From Mariniphaga sp041684965 (GTDB lineage: Bacteria > Bacteroidota > Bacteroidia > Bacteroidales > Prolixibacteraceae): a stretch of DNA of 64,000 bases. A program made the translations under genes and the position numbers. Below are positions 9,141 through 17,778 of this stretch, piece by piece (positions within the stretch are counted from its first letter, which is position 1; every line of letters begins with the position of its first letter). The DNA is taken from positions 296,716 to 360,715 of the forward strand of contig JAWLGR010000003.1 of NCBI GenBank assembly GCA_041684965.1, written 5' to 3'. A model generated the notes under the pieces. That model was not told where the DNA came from and ran no database searches. It saw only the letters and a program-made list of their open reading frames with translations.

Positions 9141-11186
9141 CTAAATTTTTAACCTAAGTTGAAATTTTAATTCTGTTTTTTTGTTTCCGGTAATTGTATT
9201 ATAACCTGAACCCAAAGAATCAGTATCTTTTAGCAGATCGTTAGCCAATTTAAGCCAAAACTCTGTTTTTTCCCCTAATTTATATTTCAAATAAACATAA
9301 GAGCGGAATCCATTTCCAAAATAGGTCGGAATTGCAAAGGTATAAAGTAAATCATTTTCATAGGCATAGATTCGGGAGTTATAGCTGTCGGTGTTAAACC
9401 AGGCTAACCGTGTTGAAAAATTTAACGGAACCCGGGCAGGGGCAAGCTGAATATCCTGAAAAATAACGATACCATTTTCTTTTTCTAAACCAGTATATTG
9501 CACAAACTCCACCCGGGACTTCAGAATTAATATTTCCGTAGGATTGTACTGGAAATGAATACGACTTTTTCGATATTGTTCCGGATGATTTTCATTTTTC
9601 CCGTTTATTCTGAATTTCCGATCCTTCTCCTCGTTTTTGTACCTGATGTAAAACTGAAAACGGGAAGAAGGACGAACATCGGCTTGTACATATAAATCAC
9701 AACCATTTGAAGGTCCTGCTGTGGTATACTTAATCCATTCTGAACGATAAAAATCGGAGTATGCCAATAACGTGACATATTTTACAGGTAAAATTCGGAC
9801 ACCTGTATATAGTCCTGTCTCATTAGTAGCAGAACTACTTTCAGCAAAAGGGGCTGCCCATAACGAATGGTAATGCTTATCAAAATGGCGAAACAGAACC
9901 GATAGTTGAATGCGATCGTGCAAATAAGCCGTCGCACCCTGTAAAGCAGCCTTTCCACCCGATTTAGAAACAGCTGTTTCACCAAATACCTGATATTTTC
10001 CCTTTGTAAACAAATAATCGGCACCTCCAGTCAGGTTTTGCTGTCCTTTAAAAGAAAAACGATTGTAAAGTTGTTCAGAAGGTATTAGCGGAAATTCAAA
10101 CTGCTGATATAAAAAAATAACACCCACCTTCAGGTGTCGCAGGTACCGGCTCCCCATAATTCCGGCATTCAGATCACCAAAACTGTTTTTATCATCAATT
10201 TCCGAGTTCGTCCTATGATATCCTGTAGACTGAAGGCTGGTAAAATACGTTCCCACAGAATCAGAAAAAGAAAGATTGCCATCCCTGTTTTTTTTTGAAA
10301 AGAAAAAGCTGAAGCGGGAATCACCTATTTTTAAAGATGTGGCTGCCCCCCGGAAAAACTGGTTTTCATCATTTGAGGTGTAGGGTCTGATTCCCTGATT
10401 GGTTTTGGAAACATTAAGTGAATTTCCCGATTTACCCATGGAAAAACCCTGCCAAAGAACAATGCCCTGGCCATTGCGTACAACAAAATCGCCTACAGTA
10501 ATATTTTGAACGACCGGACTCAACCTAATATTCAGATGTGCCGAGTAAAAATCAAAACCGTAATGATTTGGGTCTGCAAAAAAAGCTTCACCCGGATCTT
10601 TTTCTGCTGTAATTCCTGCTGATATATCATCACCCGAATTATAGCTGTAGCGGGTATAGTACCTGAACCTGTTCCCTTTATATGGAGTGACCCCGTCCTC
10701 ACTTTCCTTATACCCCTTCGAAACCTGAAGGGTCCCGGTTGAACGAATTAAAAATTCATGCCGCCCGTATTGAAGAACATCAGATAATTTTCTGGGTTCC
10801 TGCTGAAGGGGACAAAAAAAGATGAAAGGCTTCAGCTTCAACAGTATATCTGGATTTATTCCATCCACTGAATTCATTTCATATAAAGTCAGTATTTCTC
10901 CATACTTTTCCCGGTATTCAATCAAATTCATTATTTGAATGTCATTTAACAGATGGAGCCTTGAGAGTTGGTTATGTGTTGCAGTATTTATATTCAACGG
11001 ATTTACTATGTATCTTTCGAGATCCTCAACAATAAGTGCAGCATCTGCATCCTCTTCTAAATCTTCAACAACCGATTCGATAATTGCTTCAATCTGAGTC
11101 CGTGAGTCCTGAATTTGTCCCTGAATTAATAAGGGCATCCCAGGCAGTAGAATCAATAAAATGTATTTTGAAATCTGCCCCATCAT
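9141..11186 (-). CDS. Exported helix-hairpin-helix protein with large beta-rich (outer-membrane-like) C-terminus
   Basis: A 681-residue protein with an N-terminal signal peptide (about residues 1-23). An acidic helix follows, then a ComEA-like tandem helix-hairpin-helix block at about 55-120 (NINTATHNQLSRLHLL, MNSVDGINPDILLKL). From about 140 to the end the sequence has alternating aromatic/hydrophobic strands typical of outer-membrane barrels, such as RYYTRYSYNS, VGDFVVRNGQG and a terminal LKFQLRLKI ending in a hydrophobic residue. HHH units usually bind DNA, so their presence on an exported barrel is striking; here they may serve protein contacts. It overlaps the PorV-like gene by 4 bases, suggesting the two products work together. 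Confidence 0.7.
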   Translation of the reverse strand: MMGQISKYILLILLPGMPLLIQGQIQDSRTQIEAIIESVVEDLEEDADAALIVEDLERYIVNPLNINTATHNQLSRLHLLNDIQIMNLIEYREKYGEILTLYEMNSVDGINPDILLKLKPFIFFCPLQQEPRKLSDVLQYGRHEFLIRSTGTLQVSKGYKESEDGVTPYKGNRFRYYTRYSYNSGDDISAGITAEKDPGEAFFADPNHYGFDFYSAHLNIRLSPVVQNITVGDFVVRNGQGIVLWQGFSMGKSGNSLNVSKTNQGIRPYTSNDENQFFRGAATSLKIGDSRFSFFFSKKNRDGNLSFSDSVGTYFTSLQSTGYHRTNSEIDDKNSFGDLNAGIMGSRYLRHLKVGVIFLYQQFEFPLIPSEQLYNRFSFKGQQNLTGGADYLFTKGKYQVFGETAVSKSGGKAALQGATAYLHDRIQLSVLFRHFDKHYHSLWAAPFAESSSATNETGLYTGVRILPVKYVTLLAYSDFYRSEWIKYTTAGPSNGCDLYVQADVRPSSRFQFYIRYKNEEKDRKFRINGKNENHPEQYRKSRIHFQYNPTEILILKSRVEFVQYTGLEKENGIVIFQDIQLAPARVPLNFSTRLAWFNTDSYNSRIYAYENDLLYTFAIPTYFGNGFRSYVYLKYKLGEKTEFWLKLANDLLKDTDSLGSGYNTITGNKKTELKFQLRLKI

Positions 11187-12019
11187 AAATTTAACTGAAC
11201 TGAAAGTAAAGGAGTAAATCCTAGGTTCCCATGATATGAAAAACTAATATCAGCCGACAACCTGCCGATATTGTAACCCAATCCTGCTGCATATTTAAAA
11301 GGTTTACCTGAAACTCCGAGACGAAAAGCAAGATTCTCAACAGGAAAAAATTCAATGCCTGACTTAACAACTAAAGGATTTTTGTTATCCTTTTCTGTTT
11401 CAAAAGCAATTAAAACTATTTTATCGAAAATATAATGGCCACCTGCTCTAAAAATCAGCGGCATCTCCTGTTTTCCGAACATTGTTTCAAAGCCCTCCCT
11501 CAGGGGATTAAACAAATGAATTCCCAGGTGAAGCTTTCCGGTAGGCCGAAAAATAATTCCACCCTCAAAGGTAGCGAATCCTTGCACATTCACGTTCTCA
11601 GGGAATAGTTGTGTAAAATAGTCGAGTTGCAGACCAGCACTCAATTTATGGGAAAGATGCCTGGCATAGGCAAGTCCGTATTTATTTTCCCGAAAGGCTC
11701 CTTTGCCAAACTGATAGAGGCTTATTGCAAAAGTACCCTGATATGCAGGTACAGTAACAGTGCCTGCCATTAGTGAAAGTTCGTCCACCCCAAATCGCGA
11801 CTCAAAGAAAAAACCCACCATCGGATTAACCACTCCTGCCAATCCAGCCTGGTTATGAAAACCAGCCCAGCAGTCAGAAAAGGAAACTGATGCAGATGAC
11901 AATGCCAGGGCGCGGGCTCCTATCTGATAATTTTCAGCCGCGCATGGTAATTTAGGTTGAAAAAATAATAATAAAAACAACCCCCAATGTTTAATGATAT
12001 CGAGGATACATTTGTTCAT
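11183..12019 (-). CDS. PorV/FadL-like outer-membrane protein
   Basis: A 278-residue exported protein with a signal peptide (about 1-28, ending near CAA-EN). The N-terminal motif QIGARALALSSASVSFSDCW followed by FHNQAGLA resembles the PorV/PorQ and FadL-like families of Bacteroidota (gas, Na, P loops after a signature ARA-GGA-type stretch). Glycine- and aromatic-rich strand repeats follow to the C-terminus. It may be a T9SS-associated shuttle or a general barrel; the sequence does not show which. The stop overlaps the start of the HHH-barrel gene (ATGA), so the pair is an operon. Confidence 0.65.
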   Translation of the reverse strand: MNKCILDIIKHWGLFLLLFFQPKLPCAAENYQIGARALALSSASVSFSDCWAGFHNQAGLAGVVNPMVGFFFESRFGVDELSLMAGTVTVPAYQGTFAISLYQFGKGAFRENKYGLAYARHLSHKLSAGLQLDYFTQLFPENVNVQGFATFEGGIIFRPTGKLHLGIHLFNPLREGFETMFGKQEMPLIFRAGGHYIFDKIVLIAFETEKDNKNPLVVKSGIEFFPVENLAFRLGVSGKPFKYAAGLGYNIGRLSADISFSYHGNLGFTPLLSVQLNL

Positions 12020-12069
12020 TCAGGTTTCACCTGGCTCATTCTCTGGTTTAACTTACCTCAGTAAAAGAA

Positions 12070-12576
12070 TCAATTCGTTTTAAACTTATACTTTATTTCA
12101 GCCAATTCCTGGTTCGCTTTAACAATTTTTTGCTTCAGTGTTTGCTTGTATTCCACCATTTTCTGCATAAGCGCCGTATCACCTGTAGCTATCATCTGAA
12201 CCGCAAGAATGGCGGCATTCATAGCTCCATTTACTGCAACTGTAGCTACAGGTATTCCAGGTGGCATTTGAACAATTGACAGCACTGAATCAAAACCAGA
12301 CATACTTGCATTAATGGGAACACCAATCACAGGCAGGGGTGTCATGGCAGCAATTACACCTGGTAAATGAGCTGCCATACCGGCACCGGCAATAATAACT
12401 TTTATCCCCCGTTCTTTAGCTCCCTTTGCAAACTTTTCCACCTCTTCGGGAGTCCGGTGGGCTGATAATGCATTCATTTCAAAAGAAATTTCAAATTCAT
12501 TCAGCAATTGTGCAGCTTTTGCCATTACATCCAAATCAGATGTACTTCCCATTATAATACTAACTTTTGGTTCCAT
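12070..12576 (-). CDS. purE: N5-carboxyaminoimidazole ribonucleotide mutase (PurE)
   Basis: The class I PurE of de novo purine synthesis: it interconverts N5-CAIR and CAIR in the cytosol. The N-terminus VSIIMGSTSDLDVM binds the substrate phosphate and is followed by LSAHRTPEE with the catalytic histidine. The IAGAGMAAHLPGV and PVIGVPI motifs are intact. At 168 residues it is full length. It is transcribed divergently from hpt, a purine salvage gene, across a 110-base AT-rich gap. Confidence 0.96.
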   Translation of the reverse strand: MEPKVSIIMGSTSDLDVMAKAAQLLNEFEISFEMNALSAHRTPEEVEKFAKGAKERGIKVIIAGAGMAAHLPGVIAAMTPLPVIGVPINASMSGFDSVLSIVQMPPGIPVATVAVNGAMNAAILAVQMIATGDTALMQKMVEYKQTLKQKIVKANQELAEIKYKFKTN

Positions 12577-12686
12577 CTTTTAAAATATGTATTCAGTTAA
12601 TCAAATTGTTTTTGTTATTTTGTACTTTTTAATTTTTTAACGAAAATACAGCATAAAAGCTATTTAAAAAAATAATTTTTCTGTAA

Positions 12687-13229
12687 ATGAAGCAAGTTAT
12701 TATCAGCGATAAAAAATTTCAGATATTTATTCCTCATGAGAAAATCAAGACTACCATTGAAAAAATAGCCGAAGCTATGAATCGGGATTTAGCCATGAAA
12801 AACCCGCTTTTCATTTGTATTCTAAACGGTTCATTCATGTTTGCCACAGAATTGTATAAACGAATCGAGCTGATTGAATCTGAAATATCGTTTGTAAAGT
12901 TAGCTTCCTACAACGGCGATTCTACTTCGGGTGAGATTAAGCAGCTTATTGGATTAAATGAAAAGATTGAAGGACGTACAGTGGTTGTTCTGGAGGATAT
13001 TGTTGATAGCGGACTGACCATTGAACATATCCAAAAACAGTTACAGCAGTTAAATCCAAAGGAAGTTTATATTGCAACTCTTCTTTTAAAACCAGAAGCA
13101 CTAAGGAAAAAAGTGCAACTCGATTACATCGGATTGGAAATCCCCAATGATTTCATTGTTGGCTTCGGGCTGGATTACAATGGGTACGGCCGTAACCTGA
13201 TTGACATATACTCAGTTATTAATGAATAA
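12687..13229 (+). CDS. hpt: Hypoxanthine phosphoribosyltransferase
   Basis: A 180-residue salvage enzyme that joins hypoxanthine or guanine to PRPP. The PRPP-binding loop reads VVVLEDIVDSGLTI (near residues 98-111) and the N-terminal loop ILNGSFMFATEL fits the family. It is the first gene of a plus-strand run with adk only 12 bases downstream, so purine salvage and adenylate balance are likely co-expressed. Confidence 0.95.
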   Translation: MKQVIISDKKFQIFIPHEKIKTTIEKIAEAMNRDLAMKNPLFICILNGSFMFATELYKRIELIESEISFVKLASYNGDSTSGEIKQLIGLNEKIEGRTVVVLEDIVDSGLTIEHIQKQLQQLNPKEVYIATLLLKPEALRKKVQLDYIGLEIPNDFIVGFGLDYNGYGRNLIDIYSVINE

Positions 13230-13241
13230 AAACAGCACATC

Positions 13242-13817
13242 ATGTTAAACATTGTTTTATTTGGCCCTCCAGGAGCGGGCAAAGGCACTCAGGCTGAATT
13301 TTTAATTGAATCATACAATTTGATTCATTTGTCAACCGGTGATATACTGCGCAATGAGATAGCGGAAGGCACACCCCTGGGAATGGAGGCAAAAGCTTTT
13401 ATGGATAAAGGCGATCTGGTTCCCGACCAGGTGGTAATAGGGATGATAGGGAATAAACTGGAAGCAAATAAGAATGCCAACGGATTTATTTTCGATGGAT
13501 TTCCCCGAACAGTAGACCAGGCAAAGGCTCTTGACGAGCTCCTTGAAAGAAAGGATACTCCCATTTCTGCCATGCTAAGCCTTGAAGTAGAAAAACAGGA
13601 GCTTATCGATCGATTGTTAAGCCGGGGTAAAATATCGGGAAGGAGCGACGACCAGGATTATTCGATCATTGAAAACCGAATCAGCGTTTACAATGAAAAA
13701 ACCACACCGCTTATTGAGTATTACAAAAAACAAGATAAATATTATGGTATCAATGGTATGGGAACCATCGGGGAAATTGCAGGACGTTTAAAGGATGTAA
13801 TTGACAAGAAAATATAG
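13242..13817 (+). CDS. adk: Adenylate kinase
   Basis: Catalyses ATP + AMP to 2 ADP. The P-loop GPPGAGKGT is at residues 7-15, HLSTGDILR is the AMP site, and FDGFPRTVDQA and GRSDD follow. The lid is of the short, non-zinc form, giving 191 residues, a size usual in Bacteroidota. It lies 12 bases after hpt and 55 before obg. Confidence 0.97.
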   Translation: MLNIVLFGPPGAGKGTQAEFLIESYNLIHLSTGDILRNEIAEGTPLGMEAKAFMDKGDLVPDQVVIGMIGNKLEANKNANGFIFDGFPRTVDQAKALDELLERKDTPISAMLSLEVEKQELIDRLLSRGKISGRSDDQDYSIIENRISVYNEKTTPLIEYYKKQDKYYGINGMGTIGEIAGRLKDVIDKKI

Positions 13818-13872
13818 ATTCACCGAAGTCATTGGTATATAAATTGAACAAATTGAAGCAGAGGAGAAGCAA

Positions 13873-14862
13873 ATGGCCGAATCGAACTTTGTAGATTATG
13901 TAAAAATCCATTGTAAATCAGGCAACGGAGGTGCCGGATCTGCTCATTTCAGACGCGAAAAATTTGTACCAAAGGGAGGACCGGACGGAGGAGATGGTGG
14001 AAGGGGTGGTCACATCATCCTTGAAGGAAACCAACAAAAATGGACCCTGCTCCATTTAAAATACAGCAGGCATATAAGAGCAGGAAACGGAGAACCGGGT
14101 GGTGCTCAGAAAAAAACCGGTGCCGATGGTGAAGATGTTATTGTTGAAGTACCACTCGGTACAATTGCTAAAGATGCTGAAACAGGAGAATTTTTATTTG
14201 AAATCACAGAACATGGTCAGCAAATATATTTAATGAAAGGTGGCCGGGGAGGACTTGGAAACGATCATTTCAAAACATCTGTTAACCAGGCACCCCGTTA
14301 TGCACAGCCAGGTGAAGAAGGTGAAGAGGGGTGGAGGATCCTGGAATTAAAAGTCCTGGCTGATGTAGGCCTGGTCGGATTTCCCAGTGCCGGGAAATCA
14401 ACCCTGCTTTCTGTAGTGTCTGCGGCCAAACCAAAAATCGGTGATTACCCCTTTACTACTCTTACACCAAACCTGGGAATTGTTGGCTATCGGGAAGATA
14501 AATCATTTGTTATGGCTGATATCCCAGGTATCATCGAAGGAGCACATGAAGGGAAAGGTCTGGGATTACGTTTCCTGCGTCATATTGAACGCAATCCTCT
14601 GCTTTTGTTCATGGTACCAGCCGACAGTGCTGATCACCTTAAAGAATATCAGATTCTTCTGAATGAATTGGAAAAATACAATCCCGAATTGCTCGATAAG
14701 CAACGTTTCCTTTCGATCAGCAAAGCAGATATGCTTGACCAGGAGCTAATGAAAGAGATAAGTGCTGAATTAGAAGGTATTCCACACCTGTTCTTTTCAT
14801 CGGTTACCGGATTCAACCTTCAGAAGCTAAAAGATAAAATCTGGGAAATTTTAAACAGCTAA
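13873..14862 (+). CDS. obg: GTPase Obg/CgtA
   Basis: A ribosome-associated GTPase essential in most bacteria. The glycine-rich Obg fold covers residues 1-158 (KSGNGGAGSAHFRR, GPDGGDGGRGG). The G domain follows with GFPSAGKSTL near 172, the switch II DIPGIIEG, and SKAD as the G4 motif. The C-terminal OCT extension is absent, as is common for 329-residue forms. Its stop overlaps the PAP2 start (TAATG). Confidence 0.97.
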   Translation: MAESNFVDYVKIHCKSGNGGAGSAHFRREKFVPKGGPDGGDGGRGGHIILEGNQQKWTLLHLKYSRHIRAGNGEPGGAQKKTGADGEDVIVEVPLGTIAKDAETGEFLFEITEHGQQIYLMKGGRGGLGNDHFKTSVNQAPRYAQPGEEGEEGWRILELKVLADVGLVGFPSAGKSTLLSVVSAAKPKIGDYPFTTLTPNLGIVGYREDKSFVMADIPGIIEGAHEGKGLGLRFLRHIERNPLLLFMVPADSADHLKEYQILLNELEKYNPELLDKQRFLSISKADMLDQELMKEISAELEGIPHLFFSSVTGFNLQKLKDKIWEILNS

Positions 14863-15554
14863 TGGAATTTATTGAAAAAATACTGGAACTTGATACCAGG
14901 CTTTTCCTTTACTTAAACAGATTTCATAATGATTTTTGGGATACCATAATGCTTATGATTACCCGAAAAGAGCCCTGGTTCCCGTTTTTTGCAGCAATTT
15001 TATATTTTATTTTTAAAAACTTCCGGAGTAAATCCTGGCTGATTTTTATATTTATTGGAATAACAATTCTGCTTAGTGATCAGATTTCAGTATTGTTAAA
15101 AGAATCGATTCAGCGTTTCCGGCCTGTTCACAATCCGGAAATTGAACATCTTGTACACAATGTGTTGCGAAAAGGAAGTCTATATGGATTTATTTCTTCT
15201 CATGCTGCAAATGTTTTTGCAGTATTTGCTTTTTCAACCAGGATATTTCGGAACCGAAGCTTTTGGTTACTAATGCTATTTTGGGCAATTGTGGTTTCTT
15301 ATTCCCGTATTTATTCCGGTGTGCATTATCCCCTCGACATCCTCGGAGGAGCATTGCTGGGATGGTTAATCGGAGTGGGAACCTACAAACTGATGATGTT
15401 AATAGAGATTCACTTCTTCCTGGCAAGAAACCCAAAAATCGAAAATACCAATCTCGCACCGGCACAAATGGGTATAATTTTTCTGGTTTTTGCTGTTATG
15501 TCGGCAACTGTATTCATTGTTACCTATATATTGCACCATTACAATTATCTGTAA
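14862..15554 (+). CDS. PAP2-family membrane phosphatase
   Basis: A 230-residue integral membrane phosphatase with about five or six hydrophobic segments. The three phosphatase motifs are visible: KESIQRFRPVH, SSHAAN (a variant of PSGH), and SRIYSGVHYPLDILGG with the final His and Asp. The likely substrate is a lipid phosphate or pyrophosphate at the periplasmic face, such as phosphatidylglycerophosphate or undecaprenyl pyrophosphate; the sequence does not decide. It is translationally coupled to obg by a one-base overlap, and the MutS-like gene starts one base after its stop. Confidence 0.85.
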   Translation: MEFIEKILELDTRLFLYLNRFHNDFWDTIMLMITRKEPWFPFFAAILYFIFKNFRSKSWLIFIFIGITILLSDQISVLLKESIQRFRPVHNPEIEHLVHNVLRKGSLYGFISSHAANVFAVFAFSTRIFRNRSFWLLMLFWAIVVSYSRIYSGVHYPLDILGGALLGWLIGVGTYKLMMLIEIHFFLARNPKIENTNLAPAQMGIIFLVFAVMSATVFIVTYILHHYNYL

Positions 15555-15555
15555 G

Positions 15556-17343
15556 ATGGCTACAAAACCCGTTGATTTTTACACAAGCCGTAAAGAAATC
15601 TATCATAAAAAAGGATTAGCGATTTCAAACAAAATCAGGATGTTTGCATGGTACAGGCTTTTTTCTTTCCTGCTGATATTTGCTCCGCTTATTATCTGGG
15701 GCTGGAACGGCTGGCTCACAATAATACCTTCTTTACTATTTACCATTCTGTTTTTCATTTTGGTGAAAAAGAATATCCGGTATGAAAAACAAAAAAGAGC
15801 TTTTAATATACTGAAGAAACTTTCAACAGATGAGTTACTGGCTCTGGAGCATCAATTCAATCATTTCGAAAACGGTAAAGATTTTCTGAATCCCGCACAC
15901 TTTAATTCCTATGATTTGGATTTATTTGGAGAAGGCTCTGTTTTCCAGTTTATCAATCGAACTTCGACCCAAAGCGGAAGGAAAATACTGGCCGGTTGGT
16001 TGCAGAACCCCTTTCTTCAGAAAGATCTGATTGAAAGCAGACAAGACGCTGTTCGTGAACTTTCCTTACAACCCGATTGGAGGCTTAATTTTTTAGCAAA
16101 CGGTCATCTGTTTCAGGAGTCGTCGGAATCAAGTGAAGAAATCAGAAAATGGTCAGAAACAGAGCTGCAACTAAACCATCCGGTTTTTATTAAATGGCTG
16201 CTTATAATTATCCCTGCATTAACCATAATAGCAGCAATATATGCTATTTCAGGAGCTACTAACCTTTGGGTTATCCTGTTACTCCTTACACAATGGAGCA
16301 TGCTGATTATCTGGCGAAAAAAAGTAACTCAGTTCTATGATTATTTTGGCAGGAAATCAGAATTATTGGTAAAATATATGCAACTGGTTCAAATAATTGA
16401 AGAAGGCAAGTTCAATTCCGATTTTTTAAAGGTTCTTCAGAAAAAGGTTATAAAACCAGACAAGGCAAGCCATATATTCCTTCTGCTGCAAAAAAGGGTA
16501 AATCAGTTTGATTACCGTCAAAATATAGTTGTTAATATTTTATTAAATTCCCTATTATTATGGGATATCCGCTGTACATACAGGTTATGGAAATGGCACC
16601 GGCGACACCGGAAAAAACTTGCTGCCTGGCTGGATGTGATTGCTGAAACCGATGCTTTAATAAGCCTGGGCAATCTGGCATACAATCATCCGGAATTTGT
16701 TTATCCTAAAATACATGACGGAGGTTTTACCATTCAAGCTGAACAACTGGGGCATCCGTTAATACCTCCGGCTAAAAGAGTAGATAATGATTTAAGAATT
16801 GATGGCTGGGGAAAAGTGCTAATTATAACAGGTGCTAATATGGCAGGTAAAAGCACTTTTTTGCGTACTGTAGGAGTTAACCTGATTTTAGGACGTACCG
16901 GTGCACCGGTTTGTGCGAAGCATTTGGTTTTCACACCGGTAAAAATCTATACCAATATGCGCACCACTGATTCACTTTTTAAAGATGAGTCCTATTTTTT
17001 TGCTGAGTTAAAAAGGTTAAAAGCAGTACTCGATCGGCTTAAAAATGGAGAACGAATTTTTGTTATTCTTGATGAAATGCTGAAAGGAACAAATTCAGTT
17101 GATAAATTGAATGGTTCCAAAAAACTTATACAAAAGCTTCTTGACCTGAAAGCCGTTGCATTGATTGCAACACATGACCTGAAATTAAGTGAGATGGAGG
17201 AAGATTACCCACAATTGATTTTCAACAAATGTTTTGAAATAAAGCTGGAAAACGATGAAATGATGTTTGATTACCTTCTAAGAAATGGTGCAACAAAAAC
17301 TATGAATGCCACATTCTTAATGAAGAAAATGGGCATAATTTGA
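15556..17343 (+). CDS. Membrane-anchored MutS-family ATPase
   Basis: A 595-residue MutS-related protein without the N-terminal mismatch-recognition domain. It has two hydrophobic hairpins (about residues 29-70 and 209-252), a MutS clamp/lever-like middle, and a C-terminal MutS ATPase. Walker A is GANMAGKST near 426-434, the signature region TTDSLFKDESYFFAEL follows, then Walker B VILDEMLKGTNS and a conserved ATHD. The hydrophobic segments suggest anchoring in the inner membrane, so classical mismatch repair is unlikely; the function is unknown. ATG at 15556 directly after the PAP2 stop is preferred to the in-frame ATG at 15490 inside PAP2. Confidence 0.8.
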   Translation: MATKPVDFYTSRKEIYHKKGLAISNKIRMFAWYRLFSFLLIFAPLIIWGWNGWLTIIPSLLFTILFFILVKKNIRYEKQKRAFNILKKLSTDELLALEHQFNHFENGKDFLNPAHFNSYDLDLFGEGSVFQFINRTSTQSGRKILAGWLQNPFLQKDLIESRQDAVRELSLQPDWRLNFLANGHLFQESSESSEEIRKWSETELQLNHPVFIKWLLIIIPALTIIAAIYAISGATNLWVILLLLTQWSMLIIWRKKVTQFYDYFGRKSELLVKYMQLVQIIEEGKFNSDFLKVLQKKVIKPDKASHIFLLLQKRVNQFDYRQNIVVNILLNSLLLWDIRCTYRLWKWHRRHRKKLAAWLDVIAETDALISLGNLAYNHPEFVYPKIHDGGFTIQAEQLGHPLIPPAKRVDNDLRIDGWGKVLIITGANMAGKSTFLRTVGVNLILGRTGAPVCAKHLVFTPVKIYTNMRTTDSLFKDESYFFAELKRLKAVLDRLKNGERIFVILDEMLKGTNSVDKLNGSKKLIQKLLDLKAVALIATHDLKLSEMEEDYPQLIFNKCFEIKLENDEMMFDYLLRNGATKTMNATFLMKKMGII

Positions 17344-17778
17344 TTCATCTGGGAATTAATTTAATTAAGTTTAACCTGCCGCAAAATCCAGCTTACTCCT
17401 GCAAAAACATTAATTACTCATAATTTCACCGGAAGGAGGAGAATATATTAACTGAATAAACTTCTTTCTTGATTGCAATAAGCCCTTTTTTGCAGGAATT
17501 TTGTATTTTCGGGCAATTCAATAAAACCAGGTTCTATGATTTGACTTTTCCACTGCTTGCTGATTAAATCATCAGTAAGCCCTTTTATTTGGCACGTGAA
17601 CTTACTCAGGCTATTCTGAAATGTTATGGAAAAATTCTTTATCTGTGTATGTAATTCTAACTGAAACAAAGGCAACAATCTTGTGAAACGCTGGTTTTCT
17701 TTTGAATATGTACGAAGTTATTAAACAAAAACAAACAGTTTGCCGGATGAAAATAAATAAACAAAGCTCAGATAAATA
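17344..17778. other. 435-base intergenic region, no supported gene
   Basis: Short open frames on the minus strand (17448-17678, 17611-17808) show no motif. There is no terminator-quality hairpin after the MutS-like gene. No full TAnnTTTG box precedes the UroD-family gene. Confidence 0.5.

Noticed and set aside
15490..15555. Longer start of the MutS-like gene inside the PAP2 gene
   Set aside because: The added 22 residues come from the overlapping PAP2 frame; an ATG at 15556 lies directly after the PAP2 stop.
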